Positions 33,129 to 42,245 of a DNA stretch of 64,000 nt are shown one piece after another; positions within the stretch are counted from its first letter, which is position 1; every line of letters starts with the position of its first letter. Origin of the DNA: Saccharothrix carnea (GTDB lineage: Bacteria; Actinomycetota; Actinomycetes; Mycobacteriales; Pseudonocardiaceae); contig NZ_PYAX01000005.1 in assembly GCF_003014735.1 (NCBI RefSeq), positions 558,001 to 622,000 of the forward strand. Reading direction: 5' to 3'. The position numbers were made by a program, and so were the translations under genes. The notes under the pieces were generated by a model that searched no databases, was not told the origin of the DNA, and saw only the letters and a list, made by a program, of their open reading frames with translations.

Positions 33129-34367
33129 TCAGCGGGACACCAGAGCCAGTTCGTCCTGGCGCAGCGGCGGCACGCCGGCGGCCACCGTGCGGCGGAAGAT
33201 CCACACCAGGACGGCGATCACCAGGCCGGAGGCCGCCGCCGCGACGAACGCCACACCGGTGCCGTAGGACTCGACCAGCTGACCGCTGGCCGACTGGCCG
33301 ATCGCCAACCCGACCGTCACCGCGGTCACCACCCAGCCGAACGCCTCGGTGGCCGTCCCGGCGGGCGCGACCTGCTCGATCGCGGCCGAGTGGGTGGTCG
33401 CCTGCGGTGTGATCAACGTGCCGACCACGAGCAGCGCCGCGCCCAGGCCGATGAGCGTCGACGGCACGGCGAGCAGCAGCGACAGCACCGCGAACCCGCC
33501 GAGCAGCACGGGCAGCCGCAGGTGCATCGCCCGCGGGAACGGCTTCATCGAGTACAGGACGCCGAACAGCACCGAGCTCACCGACCACAGGCTCAGCAGC
33601 AACCCGCCCATGCCCACGTGACCTGCCCGCTCCGCCGCGGCGGGCACGGCCACCTCGATGAACCCGATCGTCACGCCGAAGCCCAACGCCGCCAACGCGA
33701 CCGTGCGCATGCCGGGTGACGCCAGCGCACCGAGCAGGTTGCGGCTCATCGCCGCCGGCCGGACGCCGCGCACGGTCGGGTTCAGCGCGAACCACACCGC
33801 GCCGACCGCCATCGACACCGCGCCGATCACCACGCCGGTCCCCGCCCACGGCGCCGCGACCAGCAGCCCGGCCAGGCCGGGGCCGAGGATGAAGAACACC
33901 TCCATGCTGATCGCCTCGTAGGCGTACCCGGCCAGCCGCGCGGACCCGGCGGGCAGCACGTGCGACCACAGGGCCCGGGACGCGGAACCCACCATCGGCT
34001 CGGTGAGACCGACCAGGAACGCGACCGGCACCAGCACGCCCAGCGTCGCACCGGCCTCGACCGCGCTGATCGCCAGCGTCACGAACACCGCGAACAACGA
34101 CACCGCACCGAGCAGCGGCCGGGTCGGCCCGAGCCGGTCCATCAGCCTGCCCTGCACGATCGACCCGACCGCGACACCCACCAGCGACGACGCCGACACC
34201 AGGCCGGCCGCGGCGAACGAGCCGGTCTCGCGCTGCACGTACAGCAGCAGCGACAGGCCGACCATCGCGATCGGCAGGCGGGCGAGCAGGGACGCGACCA
34301 CGGGGCCGCGCATGCCGGGGGTCGTCAGGGCGGTGCGGTAGTCGGAGAGGCGGGCAGACTGGGACAT
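33129..34367 (-). CDS. MFS transporter
   Basis: A 412-residue, probably 12-helix major facilitator. The A-motif-like loop GRLMDRLGPTRPLLGAV follows helix 2. Overall it resembles actinobacterial exporters of the YfcJ/SetA kind. The ATG at 34365-34367 is the first in-frame one after a dense operator array (34368-34405), so it is probably induced by a ligand-sensing repressor encoded elsewhere. Substrate unknown. Confidence 0.87.
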   Translation of the reverse strand: MSQSARLSDYRTALTTPGMRGPVVASLLARLPIAMVGLSLLLYVQRETGSFAAAGLVSASSLVGVAVGSIVQGRLMDRLGPTRPLLGAVSLFAVFVTLAISAVEAGATLGVLVPVAFLVGLTEPMVGSASRALWSHVLPAGSARLAGYAYEAISMEVFFILGPGLAGLLVAAPWAGTGVVIGAVSMAVGAVWFALNPTVRGVRPAAMSRNLLGALASPGMRTVALAALGFGVTIGFIEVAVPAAAERAGHVGMGGLLLSLWSVSSVLFGVLYSMKPFPRAMHLRLPVLLGGFAVLSLLLAVPSTLIGLGAALLVVGTLITPQATTHSAAIEQVAPAGTATEAFGWVVTAVTVGLAIGQSASGQLVESYGTGVAFVAAAASGLVIAVLVWIFRRTVAAGVPPLRQDELALVSR

Positions 34368-34405
34368 GCGTACCAGTATGCCCGCACTGGTACGCGCGTA
34401 CCAGT
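34368..34405. promoter_or_regulatory. Three-half-site operator before the MFS gene
   Basis: GCGTACCAGT (34368-34377), then ACTGGTACGC (34386-34395) and GCGTACCAGT (34396-34405). The second and third form a perfect 20 bp palindrome; the first and second form a perfect 10 bp inverted repeat with an 8 bp spacer. It abuts the start codon. The pattern suggests a TetR- or MarR-type repressor binding in two registers. Confidence 0.75.
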
Positions 34406-34735
34406 CAATTGCGCGGTGTGATCCATCACCGGTCACCGCGAGGCCGCCGGATGGTCTTGAACCGTCCATCGGCTGGGAGTGGGTTGCAGTTCGATTACAA
34501 CACTGGGATGACCGGGTGAAACCACCCGGAGAAACCGCTGAACAGAGGGCCCTTGAGGGTGAACGGGCTTGAGTTGCGGGGTAGGGGGCGTGCGATCGTG
34601 GGAGCAAGCCAACTGCCAGCCCGTTTCGCGCTCCGTCGCGACGGGTAACCAAGCCTCCTTCCGGCGCCACGAGGGTCGGGGCCTGCGGGTGCCGGAGGTG
34701 TGGAAGGCGCGGTCTGTCGGGGGATGGGCCGTGCG
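34406..34735. other. 330 bp spacer upstream of the MFS gene
   Basis: No gene recognised. It holds the upstream side of the MFS promoter and short frames without family character on both strands. Confidence 0.4.
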
Positions 34736-34781
34736 CAACAAGACCGGTGCGCCGCGTCGGGGGCGGCGCCCGGTCTTGTTG
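34736..34781 (-). terminator. Strong terminator after crp
   Basis: Outer 12 bp stem CAACAAGACCGG / CCGGTCTTGTTG and inner 7 bp stem GCGCCGC / GCGGCGC with one bulged base, 13 bp after the crp stop on the minus strand. Confidence 0.82.
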
Positions 34782-34793
34782 TTCTCGGTACCG

Positions 34794-35468
34794 CTAGCGG
34801 GCCCGGCGGGCGAGCCGCTCCGGGTCCAGGATCAGCACGCTCTTGCCCTCCAGCCGCAGCCAGCCGCGGTGGGCGAAGTCGGCCAGGGCCTTGTTCACCG
34901 TCTCGCGCGAGGCGCCCACGAACTGGGCGATCTCCTCCTGCGTCAGGTCGTGCGTGACCCGCAGCAGTCCGGCCTCCTGGCTGCCGAAGCGCTGCGCGAG
35001 CTGCAGCAGCGCCTTGGCCACGCGGCCGGGCACGTCGGTGAAGATCAGGTCGGCCAGCATCGAGTTCGTCCGGCGCAGCCTGCGGGCCAGGGCCCTCAGC
35101 AGCTGCTCGGCGATCTCCGGCCGGTTGGTGATCCACTGCCGCAGCGCGGGGCGGTCCATGCTGACCGCGCGCACTTCGGTCACCGTGGTCGCGGTGGACG
35201 TGCGCGGACCGGGGTCGAAGATCGACAGCTCGCCGAACATGTCGGACGGGCCGAAGATCCCCAGCAGGTTCTCCCGGCCGTCCGGCGACTTGCGGCCGAT
35301 CTTCACCTTGCCGGACTGGATGATGTAGAGCCGGTCGCCCGGCTCGCCTTCCGCGAAGATCACGTGGCCACGCGGGAATTCAACAGACTCCAGCGTCTGC
35401 GCCAGCGCCTCCGCTGCGGCCTGTTCAACCCCCTGGAAAATGCCCGCGCGGGCCAGGGTCTCGTCCAC
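34794..35468 (-). CDS. crp: cAMP-binding global regulator, Crp/Fnr family
   Basis: A 224-residue regulator, the same length as M. tuberculosis CRP (Rv3676), to which it is nearly colinear. The cyclic-nucleotide domain has [18 protein letters not shown] and [18 protein letters not shown]; the recognition helix is [21 protein letters not shown] at 35466-35468 follows AGGAGG and gives the Mtb start; the frame upstream adds ten weakly supported residues. It controls carbon and redox genes in relatives, including acs-type genes. Confidence 0.95.
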   Translation of the reverse strand: MDETLARAGIFQGVEQAAAEALAQTLESVEFPRGHVIFAEGEPGDRLYIIQSGKVKIGRKSPDGRENLLGIFGPSDMFGELSIFDPGPRTSTATTVTEVRAVSMDRPALRQWITNRPEIAEQLLRALARRLRRTNSMLADLIFTDVPGRVAKALLQLAQRFGSQEAGLLRVTHDLTQEEIAQFVGASRETVNKALADFAHRGWLRLEGKSVLILDPERLARRAR

Positions 35469-35620
35469 CTCGTCCCTCCTGTCGAGACGCGGCGGCATGG
35501 TTGAGCGCGTTCCGCCTTCTGGCGGATCAGCGCCTGCCGCCGATCACTGAGTGCAGTCTAAGGGCTGTGGTCGGGATCGCCTTTCGGCGCGCCGCTCACC
35601 ACAGCCCGGACAGCCCGATA

Positions 35621-35650
35621 AGGCCCGCGGGGGGTTGACCCCGTGGGCCT
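35621..35650 (-). terminator. Terminator after the Rv3675-like gene
   Basis: 12 bp stem AGGCCCGCGGGG / CCCCGTGGGCCT with one G-U, loop GGTTGA, 18 bp after the stop at 35668. A separate 10 bp inverted repeat (GGGCTGTGGT / ACCACAGCCC) lies at 35562-35607 in the crp upstream region. Confidence 0.7.
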
Positions 35651-35667
35651 CGCCGGTCCTACCCCGC

Positions 35668-35919
35668 TTAGCGGCGGGTGCGCCGCTGTCGCAGGTTCCT
35701 GGCACGACCGCCCAGCCTGCGCAGCCGGAACAGTTCCAGCGCGCGGCCGATGCCGTGCCCGTAGAGCGCCCTGACCTCGTCGGGGCGGGCCGACTCCAGG
35801 AACTCCTCGACCTCGTCCTCCTGCACGGCGACGTGCCGCAGACGAGCTTCCACGCGCTCCATGAAGAGCGCGAAGAACATGATCACGATCGGAACGGCGA
35901 TGACGAACCAGGCAGTCAT
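35668..35919 (-). CDS. Small membrane protein (Rv3675 position)
   Basis: An 83-residue protein: one N-terminal membrane helix (MTAWFVIAVPIVIMFFALFM) then a charged cytoplasmic region (VQEDEVEEFLESARPDEVR) and a very basic tail. It sits between crp and nth, where mycobacteria carry Rv3675. ATG at 35917-35919. Function unknown. Confidence 0.7.
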   Translation of the reverse strand: MTAWFVIAVPIVIMFFALFMERVEARLRHVAVQEDEVEEFLESARPDEVRALYGHGIGRALELFRLRRLGGRARNLRQRRTRR

Positions 35920-36203
35920 GATGGCTCCGATCCTTGCGCATCCGGTTCGGCGCGCGGTCAAGGGGGGTCACTCCGGCATGTCGGTTCGAGGTCGTTCGGT
36001 GGTTCATCCCGTCGTGCACAGGACGTGCGCGGTCGGCCGGTGGTTGCTTGCCCCCGATCGTCGCCCGCCAAACCGGAGGCCGCCCGCCGTGGGGCATCCC
36101 CCGCGAGGGTGGGACTTCCGCACGATCGGGCGGCGACCCCGGACGAGGACCCGGCGACGACCGAGCCGCCGTGCACCCGGCAGCGGCCAGTAATCTCGTC
36201 GGC

Positions 36204-36971
36204 ATGGCGAAGAGCGCGGTGAAGCAGCCGGAGACGCGGCTGGGGCTGGTCCGCCGGGCGCGTCGCATGGTGCGGGTCCTCGGTGAGGGCTACCCGGACG
36301 CGCACTGCGAGCTGGACTTCGTCGACCCGTTGCAGCTGCTGGTGGCGGTCGTGCTCTCGGCGCAGACGACCGACGTCCGGGTGAACCAGGTCACGCCCGC
36401 GTTGTTCAAGCGGTACGCCACGGCCGCCGACTACGCCGCCGCCGACCGCACCGAGCTGGAAGAGCTGATCAAGCCGACCGGCTTCTACCGCAACAAAGCC
36501 ACGTCGCTGATCGGCCTGGGCTCGGCCCTGGTGGAACGGTTCGGCGGCGAGGTGCCCGGCCGTCTCGAAGACCTGGTGACGCTGCCCGGTGTCGGCCGCA
36601 AGACCGCGAACGTGGTGCTGGGTGACGCTTTCGGTGTGCCCGGGATTACCGTCGACACGCACTTCGGCCGGCTCGTCCGCCGGTGGGGTTGGACACAGGA
36701 AGAAGATCCGGTCAAGGTCGAGCACGCGATCGGCGCCCTGGTCGAGCGCAAGGAGTGGACCTTGCTGTCGCACCGCACGATCTTCCACGGCCGCCGCGTC
36801 TGCCACGCCCGCACACCGGCCTGCGGCGCGTGCCTGCTGGCGCCCCAGTGCCCGTCCTACGGCATCGGCCAGGTCGACCCGGTCAAGGCGCAGAAGCTGG
36901 TCAAGGGCGAGGAAGCGCCGCACCTGATCGACCTCGCCGAACGCGTGCGGGCGGGGGAGAAGCTGGCGTGA
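36204..36971 (+). CDS. nth: Endonuclease III (DNA glycosylase/AP lyase)
   Basis: A 255-residue HhH-GPD glycosylase that removes oxidised pyrimidines and cuts AP sites. The helix-hairpin-helix with catalytic Lys is [14 protein letters not shown], the catalytic Asp is in [14 protein letters not shown], and the 4Fe-4S cysteines fit Cx6Cx2Cx5C ([17 protein letters not shown]). The ATG at 36204 gives the usual length. Its stop overlaps the next start (GTGA at 36968). Confidence 0.96.
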   Translation: MAKSAVKQPETRLGLVRRARRMVRVLGEGYPDAHCELDFVDPLQLLVAVVLSAQTTDVRVNQVTPALFKRYATAADYAAADRTELEELIKPTGFYRNKATSLIGLGSALVERFGGEVPGRLEDLVTLPGVGRKTANVVLGDAFGVPGITVDTHFGRLVRRWGWTQEEDPVKVEHAIGALVERKEWTLLSHRTIFHGRRVCHARTPACGACLLAPQCPSYGIGQVDPVKAQKLVKGEEAPHLIDLAERVRAGEKLA

Positions 36972-37567
36972 GCGCACCGGCGCGGTGGGCCGTCGTCGTC
37001 CTGGTGCTGGCGGTGGCGGGTGTGGTCGCGCTGTGGCCGCGCTCGTCGGACCCGGTCGACCACGCCATCCCGACCCGCACCCAGCGCACCGTGGACCTCG
37101 ACGCCGTGCGCGGTCAGGCCGCGCTGAGGCCGTGCCCGCAAGGTCCGTCCGACGCGCGGGGACCGGAGCCGTTGCGCGGCTTGATCGTCGACTGCCTGGC
37201 GGACGGGAAGCCGGTCGACGTGGCGTCCACCGTGACCGGGCGCGCTGTGGTGAACTTCTGGGCCACCTGGTGCGTTCCCTGTCAGGAGGAGCTGAGGGTC
37301 CTCGACACCTACGCACAGGAACCCGGCGCGGTCCCGGTGATCGCGGTCCTGGTCGAGAGCAAGGAGGCGGACGGTCTGGAGCTGTTGGCGAAACTCGGCG
37401 TGCGCCTGCCTTCGGTCGTCGACCCGGCTGACGGTGTGCGCAAGGCCGCCCGCGCACCCCGGACGTTGCCGTTGAGCTACGTCGTCGGCGCGGACGGTTC
37501 GCTGACCCAGGTGACCGATCCCGTGGCCTTCACGTCCGTCGAGCAGGTGCGCGAGGTGGTCGGATGA
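36968..37567 (+). CDS. Membrane-anchored thioredoxin-like protein (Rv3673c type)
   Basis: A 199-residue TlpA/ResA-like protein. A single N-terminal membrane helix (about residues 6-23) is followed by an exported thioredoxin fold with active site [15 protein letters not shown]. It probably reduces disulfides at the outer face of the membrane. Coupled to nth and to the NUDIX gene by 4 bp overlaps. MarP downstream uses disulfides, which may link their functions. Confidence 0.9.
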   Translation: MSAPARWAVVVLVLAVAGVVALWPRSSDPVDHAIPTRTQRTVDLDAVRGQAALRPCPQGPSDARGPEPLRGLIVDCLADGKPVDVASTVTGRAVVNFWATWCVPCQEELRVLDTYAQEPGAVPVIAVLVESKEADGLELLAKLGVRLPSVVDPADGVRKAARAPRTLPLSYVVGADGSLTQVTDPVAFTSVEQVREVVG

Positions 37568-38235
37568 CGGCCCTGGTCGACCCGGACGACGTCCCGGGGT
37601 GGATGAGCGGGCTGGTCAAGGCGACCGCCGAGACCGACGCCCGCGCGTTCACCCGGATCAAGCCGCCACCCGACGGCACCGGACGTCCCGCCGCCGTGCT
37701 CATGCTGTTCGGCGACGGGCCGGACGGCCCGGACGTGCTGCTGCTGCGGCGATCCGACACGCTCGGCTCGCACCCCGGCCAGGTCGCGTTCCCGGGCGGT
37801 GCGGCCGACCCGACCGACGACGACCCGGTGGACACGGCGCTGCGCGAGGCGTTCGAGGAGACCGGTGTGCTGCGCGAGGGCGTGCGGCCGGTGGCGACGT
37901 TGCCGCAGCTGTACGTGCCGGTGTCAGGGTTCGTCGTCACGCCGGTGCTGGCGCACTGGGACGCGCCGTCGCCGGTCGCGCCGGTCGACCCGGCCGAGAC
38001 CGCCGCGGTGGCACGGGTGCCGATCTCGCACTTGGCCGACCCGGCGAACCGGTTCCGGGTGAGCCACCCGTCCGGGTACATCGGTCCGGCGTTCGCCGCG
38101 CCCGGCATGCTGGTGTGGGGCTTCACCGCCGGCCTGCTCGACGGCCTGCTCGCGCTGGGCGGGTGGGAACGGCCGTGGGACACCGCGGACGTCCGTGATC
38201 TCGACCTCGCGCTGCGCGCGGTGGAGGTGTCGTGA
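37564..38235 (+). CDS. NUDIX hydrolase, CoA-type (Rv3672c type)
   Basis: A 223-residue NUDIX protein with an intact box from FPGGAADPTDDDPVDTALRE to AFEETGVLREGV, preceded by the LLLRRSDTLGSHPGQVAF segment found in CoA pyrophosphatases (NudL/NUDT7). It likely cleaves CoA or its esters. It overlaps its neighbours by 4 bp on each side. Confidence 0.9.
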   Translation: MTALVDPDDVPGWMSGLVKATAETDARAFTRIKPPPDGTGRPAAVLMLFGDGPDGPDVLLLRRSDTLGSHPGQVAFPGGAADPTDDDPVDTALREAFEETGVLREGVRPVATLPQLYVPVSGFVVTPVLAHWDAPSPVAPVDPAETAAVARVPISHLADPANRFRVSHPSGYIGPAFAAPGMLVWGFTAGLLDGLLALGGWERPWDTADVRDLDLALRAVEVS

Positions 38236-39419
38236 ACTGGGTCGACCTGCTCGTGCTGGCGCTGGCCGCCTTCGCCGCGGTGTCCGGCGCGCGGCAGGGC
38301 ATGGTCGTGGCGCTGCCCGCGTTCGTGGGTGTGCTCGTCGGCCTGGTGCTGGGCACGCAGCTCGCGCCGCTGGTCGTCTCCCAGTTCGACAACGTGGTGA
38401 CCAAGGTCGTGTTCGCGGTCGGCATCGTGGTGCTGCTGGTCGCGCTGGGCGAGACGCTGGGCGTCTACATCGGCCGCGGCATCAAGCCCAAGGTGAACTC
38501 CAGCCCGTTGCGCGGTGCGGACAACGCGCTGGGCGCGATCGTGCAGGGCGCGGTGGTGTTCGTGGTGGCGTGGATGATCGCGCTGCCGCTGACCATGGTC
38601 GCGGGCCTGCCGTCGCTGGCGAAGGCGCTCAACCAGTCGGTGATCCTGTCCACCGTCGACGACGCCATGCCGCCCGCCGCCCGGACGCTGGCCGACGACC
38701 TGCAGAACCTGTTCGACGTGTCCGGTTTCCCGGCCGCGATGGACCCGTTCGACCGGACCCCGATGCGGGAGGTCGGCCCGCCGGACCCGGCGCTGAGCGC
38801 GAACCCGATCGTGCGGAAGCTGGAGCCCAGCGTGCTGAAGGTGCGCGGACGGGCGCCGTCGTGCTCGCGGGCGTTGGAGGGCACGGGTTTCGTCATCTCG
38901 CCGGAGCGGGTGATGACCAACGCGCACGTGGTCGCGGGCACCACCGACGTGACGGTCGAGGTCGGCATCGGCGAGTTCGACGCCACCGTCGTGCACTACG
39001 ACGCGCAGACCGACATCGCGATCCTGGCCGTGCCGGACCTGGAGGCGACGCCGCTGCAGTTCCGCACCGACGAGATCGCGCCGGGCGAGGACGGGATCGT
39101 GCTCGGCTACCCGCTGGACGGGCCGTACACGGCGTCCGAGGCGCGGGTGCGCGAGCGGATCAGGATGCTGCGCGGACCGGACATCTACGACGCGCAGACC
39201 GTGACGCGGGACGTGTACACGGTGCGGGCGAAGGTGCGCAGCGGCAACTCCGGTGGGCCGTTGGTCGACCCGCAGGGCCGGGTGATGGGCGTGGTGTTCG
39301 GCGCGGCCGTGGACGACCAGGAGACCGGGTTCGTGCTGACCGCGGACGAGGTCGCGGAGGAAGTGGCGAAGGCGCCGACGATGGTCAGGCGCGCGTCGAC
39401 GCAGACCTGCGCGTCCTGA
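38232..39419 (+). CDS. marP: Membrane serine protease MarP
   Basis: A 395-residue protein: four N-terminal membrane helices (CvpA-like, residues about 1-125), then an extracellular chymotrypsin/HtrA-fold protease with His in TNAHVVAG, Asp in QTDIAILAV and Ser in SGNSGGPL. Cysteines in PSCSRALEG and near the C-terminus (TQTCAS) match the regulatory disulfide of M. tuberculosis Rv3671c. It acts in acid and oxidative stress resistance by cleaving wall hydrolases. GTG at 38232 overlaps the NUDIX stop. Confidence 0.94.
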   Translation: MNWVDLLVLALAAFAAVSGARQGMVVALPAFVGVLVGLVLGTQLAPLVVSQFDNVVTKVVFAVGIVVLLVALGETLGVYIGRGIKPKVNSSPLRGADNALGAIVQGAVVFVVAWMIALPLTMVAGLPSLAKALNQSVILSTVDDAMPPAARTLADDLQNLFDVSGFPAAMDPFDRTPMREVGPPDPALSANPIVRKLEPSVLKVRGRAPSCSRALEGTGFVISPERVMTNAHVVAGTTDVTVEVGIGEFDATVVHYDAQTDIAILAVPDLEATPLQFRTDEIAPGEDGIVLGYPLDGPYTASEARVRERIRMLRGPDIYDAQTVTRDVYTVRAKVRSGNSGGPLVDPQGRVMGVVFGAAVDDQETGFVLTADEVAEEVAKAPTMVRRASTQTCAS

Positions 39420-39437
39420 TCCGTCCCGCCACGAGGC

Positions 39438-40364
39438 TCAGACCTTCGCCAGGAAGTCGGTGACCAGCCGGCTCGTCGTGTTCGGCGCCTCCTGGTGCGG
39501 GAAGTGGCCCACCTCCGGCAGCACGCGGTACGACGAGCGGGCACCCGTCCACAGCGCCGAGTCGGCCGCCGTCGACTCCAGCACCACCGGGTCCAGGGCG
39601 CCGTGCAGCTGCAGGACCGGGACGTCCAACCTGCGGTCCACCGCCTCGGCGAAGCGGCGGCCGTCGCCGCGCAGCTGGGACCGCACGGCCCAGCGGTGGT
39701 ACTCCATCGAGCTGTGCGCGACGCCGGGCACCAGGAACGCCTCGCGGTTGCGCCGCACCACCTCGTCGAACTCCGGCGACACCCTCCACTTCGGACCGCC
39801 CCACGCGCCGAGCATCCCGGCCACCGCCGCGCCCCGGTCCTTGGTCAGCCACCGCTCGGGGTACACCGGAAGCTGGGAGCGGAACAGGTGGGCGCTGGCC
39901 CGGCCCTGGCGGCGGGGGTGGCGGCGGATCGCGCGGCGCAGCGCCAGCGGGTGCGGCGCGGACACGGCCGTCACCGAGTAGACCAGCCGCGAGTGCATGG
40001 CGGCGACCGTCCACGCGAGCATGCCGCCCCACCCGTGGCCGACGAGGTGCGCCCGCGGTTCGCCGAGCGCTTTCACCAGGCCCGCGACGTCACCCGCGAG
40101 CGTGAAACCGTCGTACCCGCGCGGTGGTTTGTCCGAGTCGCCGTAGCCGCGCAGGTCCACGGCCACCGCGCGGTAGCCCGCCTCGGCGATCGAGACGAGC
40201 TGGTGCCGCCACGTCCACCAGAACTCCGGGAAACCGTGCAGCAGCAGCACGAGCGGGCCCTCGCCCAGCTCGGCGACGTGCAGGCGGATGCCGTTCGCGG
40301 ACACGTCGCGGTGTGTCCACGGGCCGGGCACCCGCGCCGTCGACGGGTCCGGTGGCAGCCGCAC
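39438..40364 (-). CDS. ephE: Alpha/beta hydrolase, epoxide hydrolase type
   Basis: A 308-residue hydrolase matching Rv3670 (EphE) by place and motifs: HGFPEFWWTWRHQL (oxyanion), the nucleophile in VGHGWGGMLAW, and the C-terminal His in LPEVGHFPHQE. The nucleophile-elbow residue reads His-Gly-Trp where epoxide hydrolases have an Asp, so the attacking residue is unclear and activity is uncertain. GTG at 40362-40364, 8 bp after the upstream gene; the two are probably co-transcribed. It converges with marP. Confidence 0.8.
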   Translation of the reverse strand: MRLPPDPSTARVPGPWTHRDVSANGIRLHVAELGEGPLVLLLHGFPEFWWTWRHQLVSIAEAGYRAVAVDLRGYGDSDKPPRGYDGFTLAGDVAGLVKALGEPRAHLVGHGWGGMLAWTVAAMHSRLVYSVTAVSAPHPLALRRAIRRHPRRQGRASAHLFRSQLPVYPERWLTKDRGAAVAGMLGAWGGPKWRVSPEFDEVVRRNREAFLVPGVAHSSMEYHRWAVRSQLRGDGRRFAEAVDRRLDVPVLQLHGALDPVVLESTAADSALWTGARSSYRVLPEVGHFPHQEAPNTTSRLVTDFLAKV

Positions 40365-40372
40365 GGCGCGGC

Positions 40373-40843
40373 TCAGTGGCCTTCGCCGCGGTGCCGGAGT
40401 GCCGCGACGGTGTCCCTGGCCGAGTCGATGGTCCGCTGCGGCGCGCGCAGCTTCTTCAGCTTGCGCACGCCCAGGAAGGCGAACAGCCCCGCCGTGAGCA
40501 GCATCAGCCCGAACACGATGAGGAACGCCGACCAGCGGGGCAGCCACACGTCCAGCAGCTCCGCGCCGAAGAAGAAAAAGAAGAACGAGCTGAACAGCAG
40601 CACCGCCAGCGCGACGATGAAGTAGACGCTGCCCTTGACGCCCTTCTTGATCTCGCCCGCGACCTCGGACTTGGCGAGCTCGACCTCCGCCCTGACCAAC
40701 GTGGACAGGTGGGCCGTGGCGTCGCGCACCAGGCCGCCGATGGACGTTTCCTCCGCGATCTTCACCGCTGTCTCCGCCGTCAACGGGATCGACGGAACAG
40801 ATGGCAGTCCGCTGCCGTTGGTGTTCTCCCGAGCGCTGGTCAC
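40373..40843 (-). CDS. Phage-holin-superfamily-like membrane protein (Rv3669 type)
   Basis: A 156-residue protein: an N-terminal amphipathic helix (STLVRAEVELAKSEVAGEIK) followed by two membrane helices (about residues 74-94, which contain a run of seven Phe, and 104-125), then a basic tail. This is the Actinobacterial holin-4/YqjE-like family. GTG at 40841-40843. It precedes the hydrolase gene on the same strand. Function unknown; a lytic holin role is unlikely here. Confidence 0.82.
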   Translation of the reverse strand: MTSARENTNGSGLPSVPSIPLTAETAVKIAEETSIGGLVRDATAHLSTLVRAEVELAKSEVAGEIKKGVKGSVYFIVALAVLLFSSFFFFFFGAELLDVWLPRWSAFLIVFGLMLLTAGLFAFLGVRKLKKLRAPQRTIDSARDTVAALRHRGEGH

Positions 40844-40902
40844 CGACTCATCGTGCCATGCAGCGCCGCCCGGGGCCGCCCGACCGGCACAACTGCGCAC
40901 GT

Positions 40903-42099
40903 TCAGTCATCATCGTCGGCGCGCTGGTGGACGCGACTGCGCCGGACCAGCAGAACCGCCGCCAGCAACGACGCCGTCAACGACGCCAGCAGCACCGCCG
41001 CCTTGGCCTGTTCGGCGTCCGCGCCGTCCAGCGCCAGGTCCGCGATCAGCAGGCTCACGGTGAACCCGACACCGCCGAGCATGGCCACCGCGACGATGTC
41101 GCGCGGTCCGGCGCCGCTCGGCCACACGGCCGCCTTGAACAGCACCGCCAACGCGGACGCGCCCACGATCCCGATCACCTTGCCCACCACCAGGCCGAGC
41201 ATCACGCCCAACGCCAGCCGGTCGGTGAACAGCGAGCCCAACGCCTCGCCGTTCACCGGCACGCCGGCTGCGAACAACGCGAACAGCGGCACCGCCAGGC
41301 CCGCCGACCACGGCTGCAACCGGTGCTCCAGCCGCACGGCGGGCGCCTCGTGCTCGTAGTGGTCCTTGCGCACCCGGGTCAGCAGGGCCAGCGCGACGCC
41401 CGCGATGGTGGCGTGGATGCCCGCCTCGTGCACCGCGACCCACGTGCCCACCGCGACCGGCACGTACAGCCACGGTGACGTCACCCGCTTGTGCTGGAGG
41501 AACGCGTACAGCGCCAGCAACGCCACCGCGACCAGAGCGGCGACCGGGTTCAGCGTGGCGGTGAACAGCACGGCGATGAGGACGATCGCGCCCAGGTCGT
41601 CCACCACGGCCAGGCTGAGCAGGAAGACCCGCAGGCTGCTCGGCAACCCGGACGCGGTGATCGCGAGCACGCCGAGGGCGAAGGCGATGTCGGTCGCCAC
41701 CGGGATCGCCCAGGCCCGTTCGACGCCCGGCTCACCCCAGCCGACCGCCAGCGCCACCGCGGCGGGCACGATCATCCCGCCGATGGCCGCGACCACCGGC
41801 AGGATCGCCGCCTTGAGGTCGTTCAGCTCGCCGACCACCAGCTCGCGCTTGAGCTCCAGCCCGGCCACGAAGAAGAAGATCGCGAGCAGGCCGTCCTTGG
41901 CCCAGTCGCCGACGCTCAGGCTCAGGTGCAGCGACTCCGGACCGAGGTGGAAGTCGCGCAACGCCGTGTAGGTGCCCGAGATCGGCGAGTTCACCCAGAT
42001 CAGCGCGATGGCGGTGGCGGCGAGGAGGATCATCCCGCCCACGGTCTCGGTGCGCAGGTAGCGCGCGAACTCGGCGGCGGTGGGGCGCTTCTCGATCAA
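40903..42099 (-). CDS. nhaA: Na+/H+ antiporter NhaA
   Basis: A 398-residue inner-membrane antiporter. The paired Asp motif is VATDIAFALGVLAI and the later VVDDLGAIVLIAVLF is diagnostic. It exchanges sodium for protons and controls internal pH. The frame starts at a TTG (42097-42099) with CCGGAG 6 bases upstream; no better ATG/GTG keeps the N-terminus EKRPTAAEFARYLR. It ends 60 bp from the holin-like gene. Confidence 0.93.
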   Translation of the reverse strand: MIEKRPTAAEFARYLRTETVGGMILLAATAIALIWVNSPISGTYTALRDFHLGPESLHLSLSVGDWAKDGLLAIFFFVAGLELKRELVVGELNDLKAAILPVVAAIGGMIVPAAVALAVGWGEPGVERAWAIPVATDIAFALGVLAITASGLPSSLRVFLLSLAVVDDLGAIVLIAVLFTATLNPVAALVAVALLALYAFLQHKRVTSPWLYVPVAVGTWVAVHEAGIHATIAGVALALLTRVRKDHYEHEAPAVRLEHRLQPWSAGLAVPLFALFAAGVPVNGEALGSLFTDRLALGVMLGLVVGKVIGIVGASALAVLFKAAVWPSGAGPRDIVAVAMLGGVGFTVSLLIADLALDGADAEQAKAAVLLASLTASLLAAVLLVRRSRVHQRADDDD

Positions 42100-42245
42100 G
42101 ATCGACTCCGGTGGTTCGGCAACGACTCATCCTCGTGCCGACCAGGCTTCCCGGCTCACCGGGAACGACCCTAACCCAGAAGAGGGCCCGCCGACCAACG
42201 GCGAGCCCCTCCTGTGTTCGATCCCAGCGCTCAGTCCCGCTCTGC

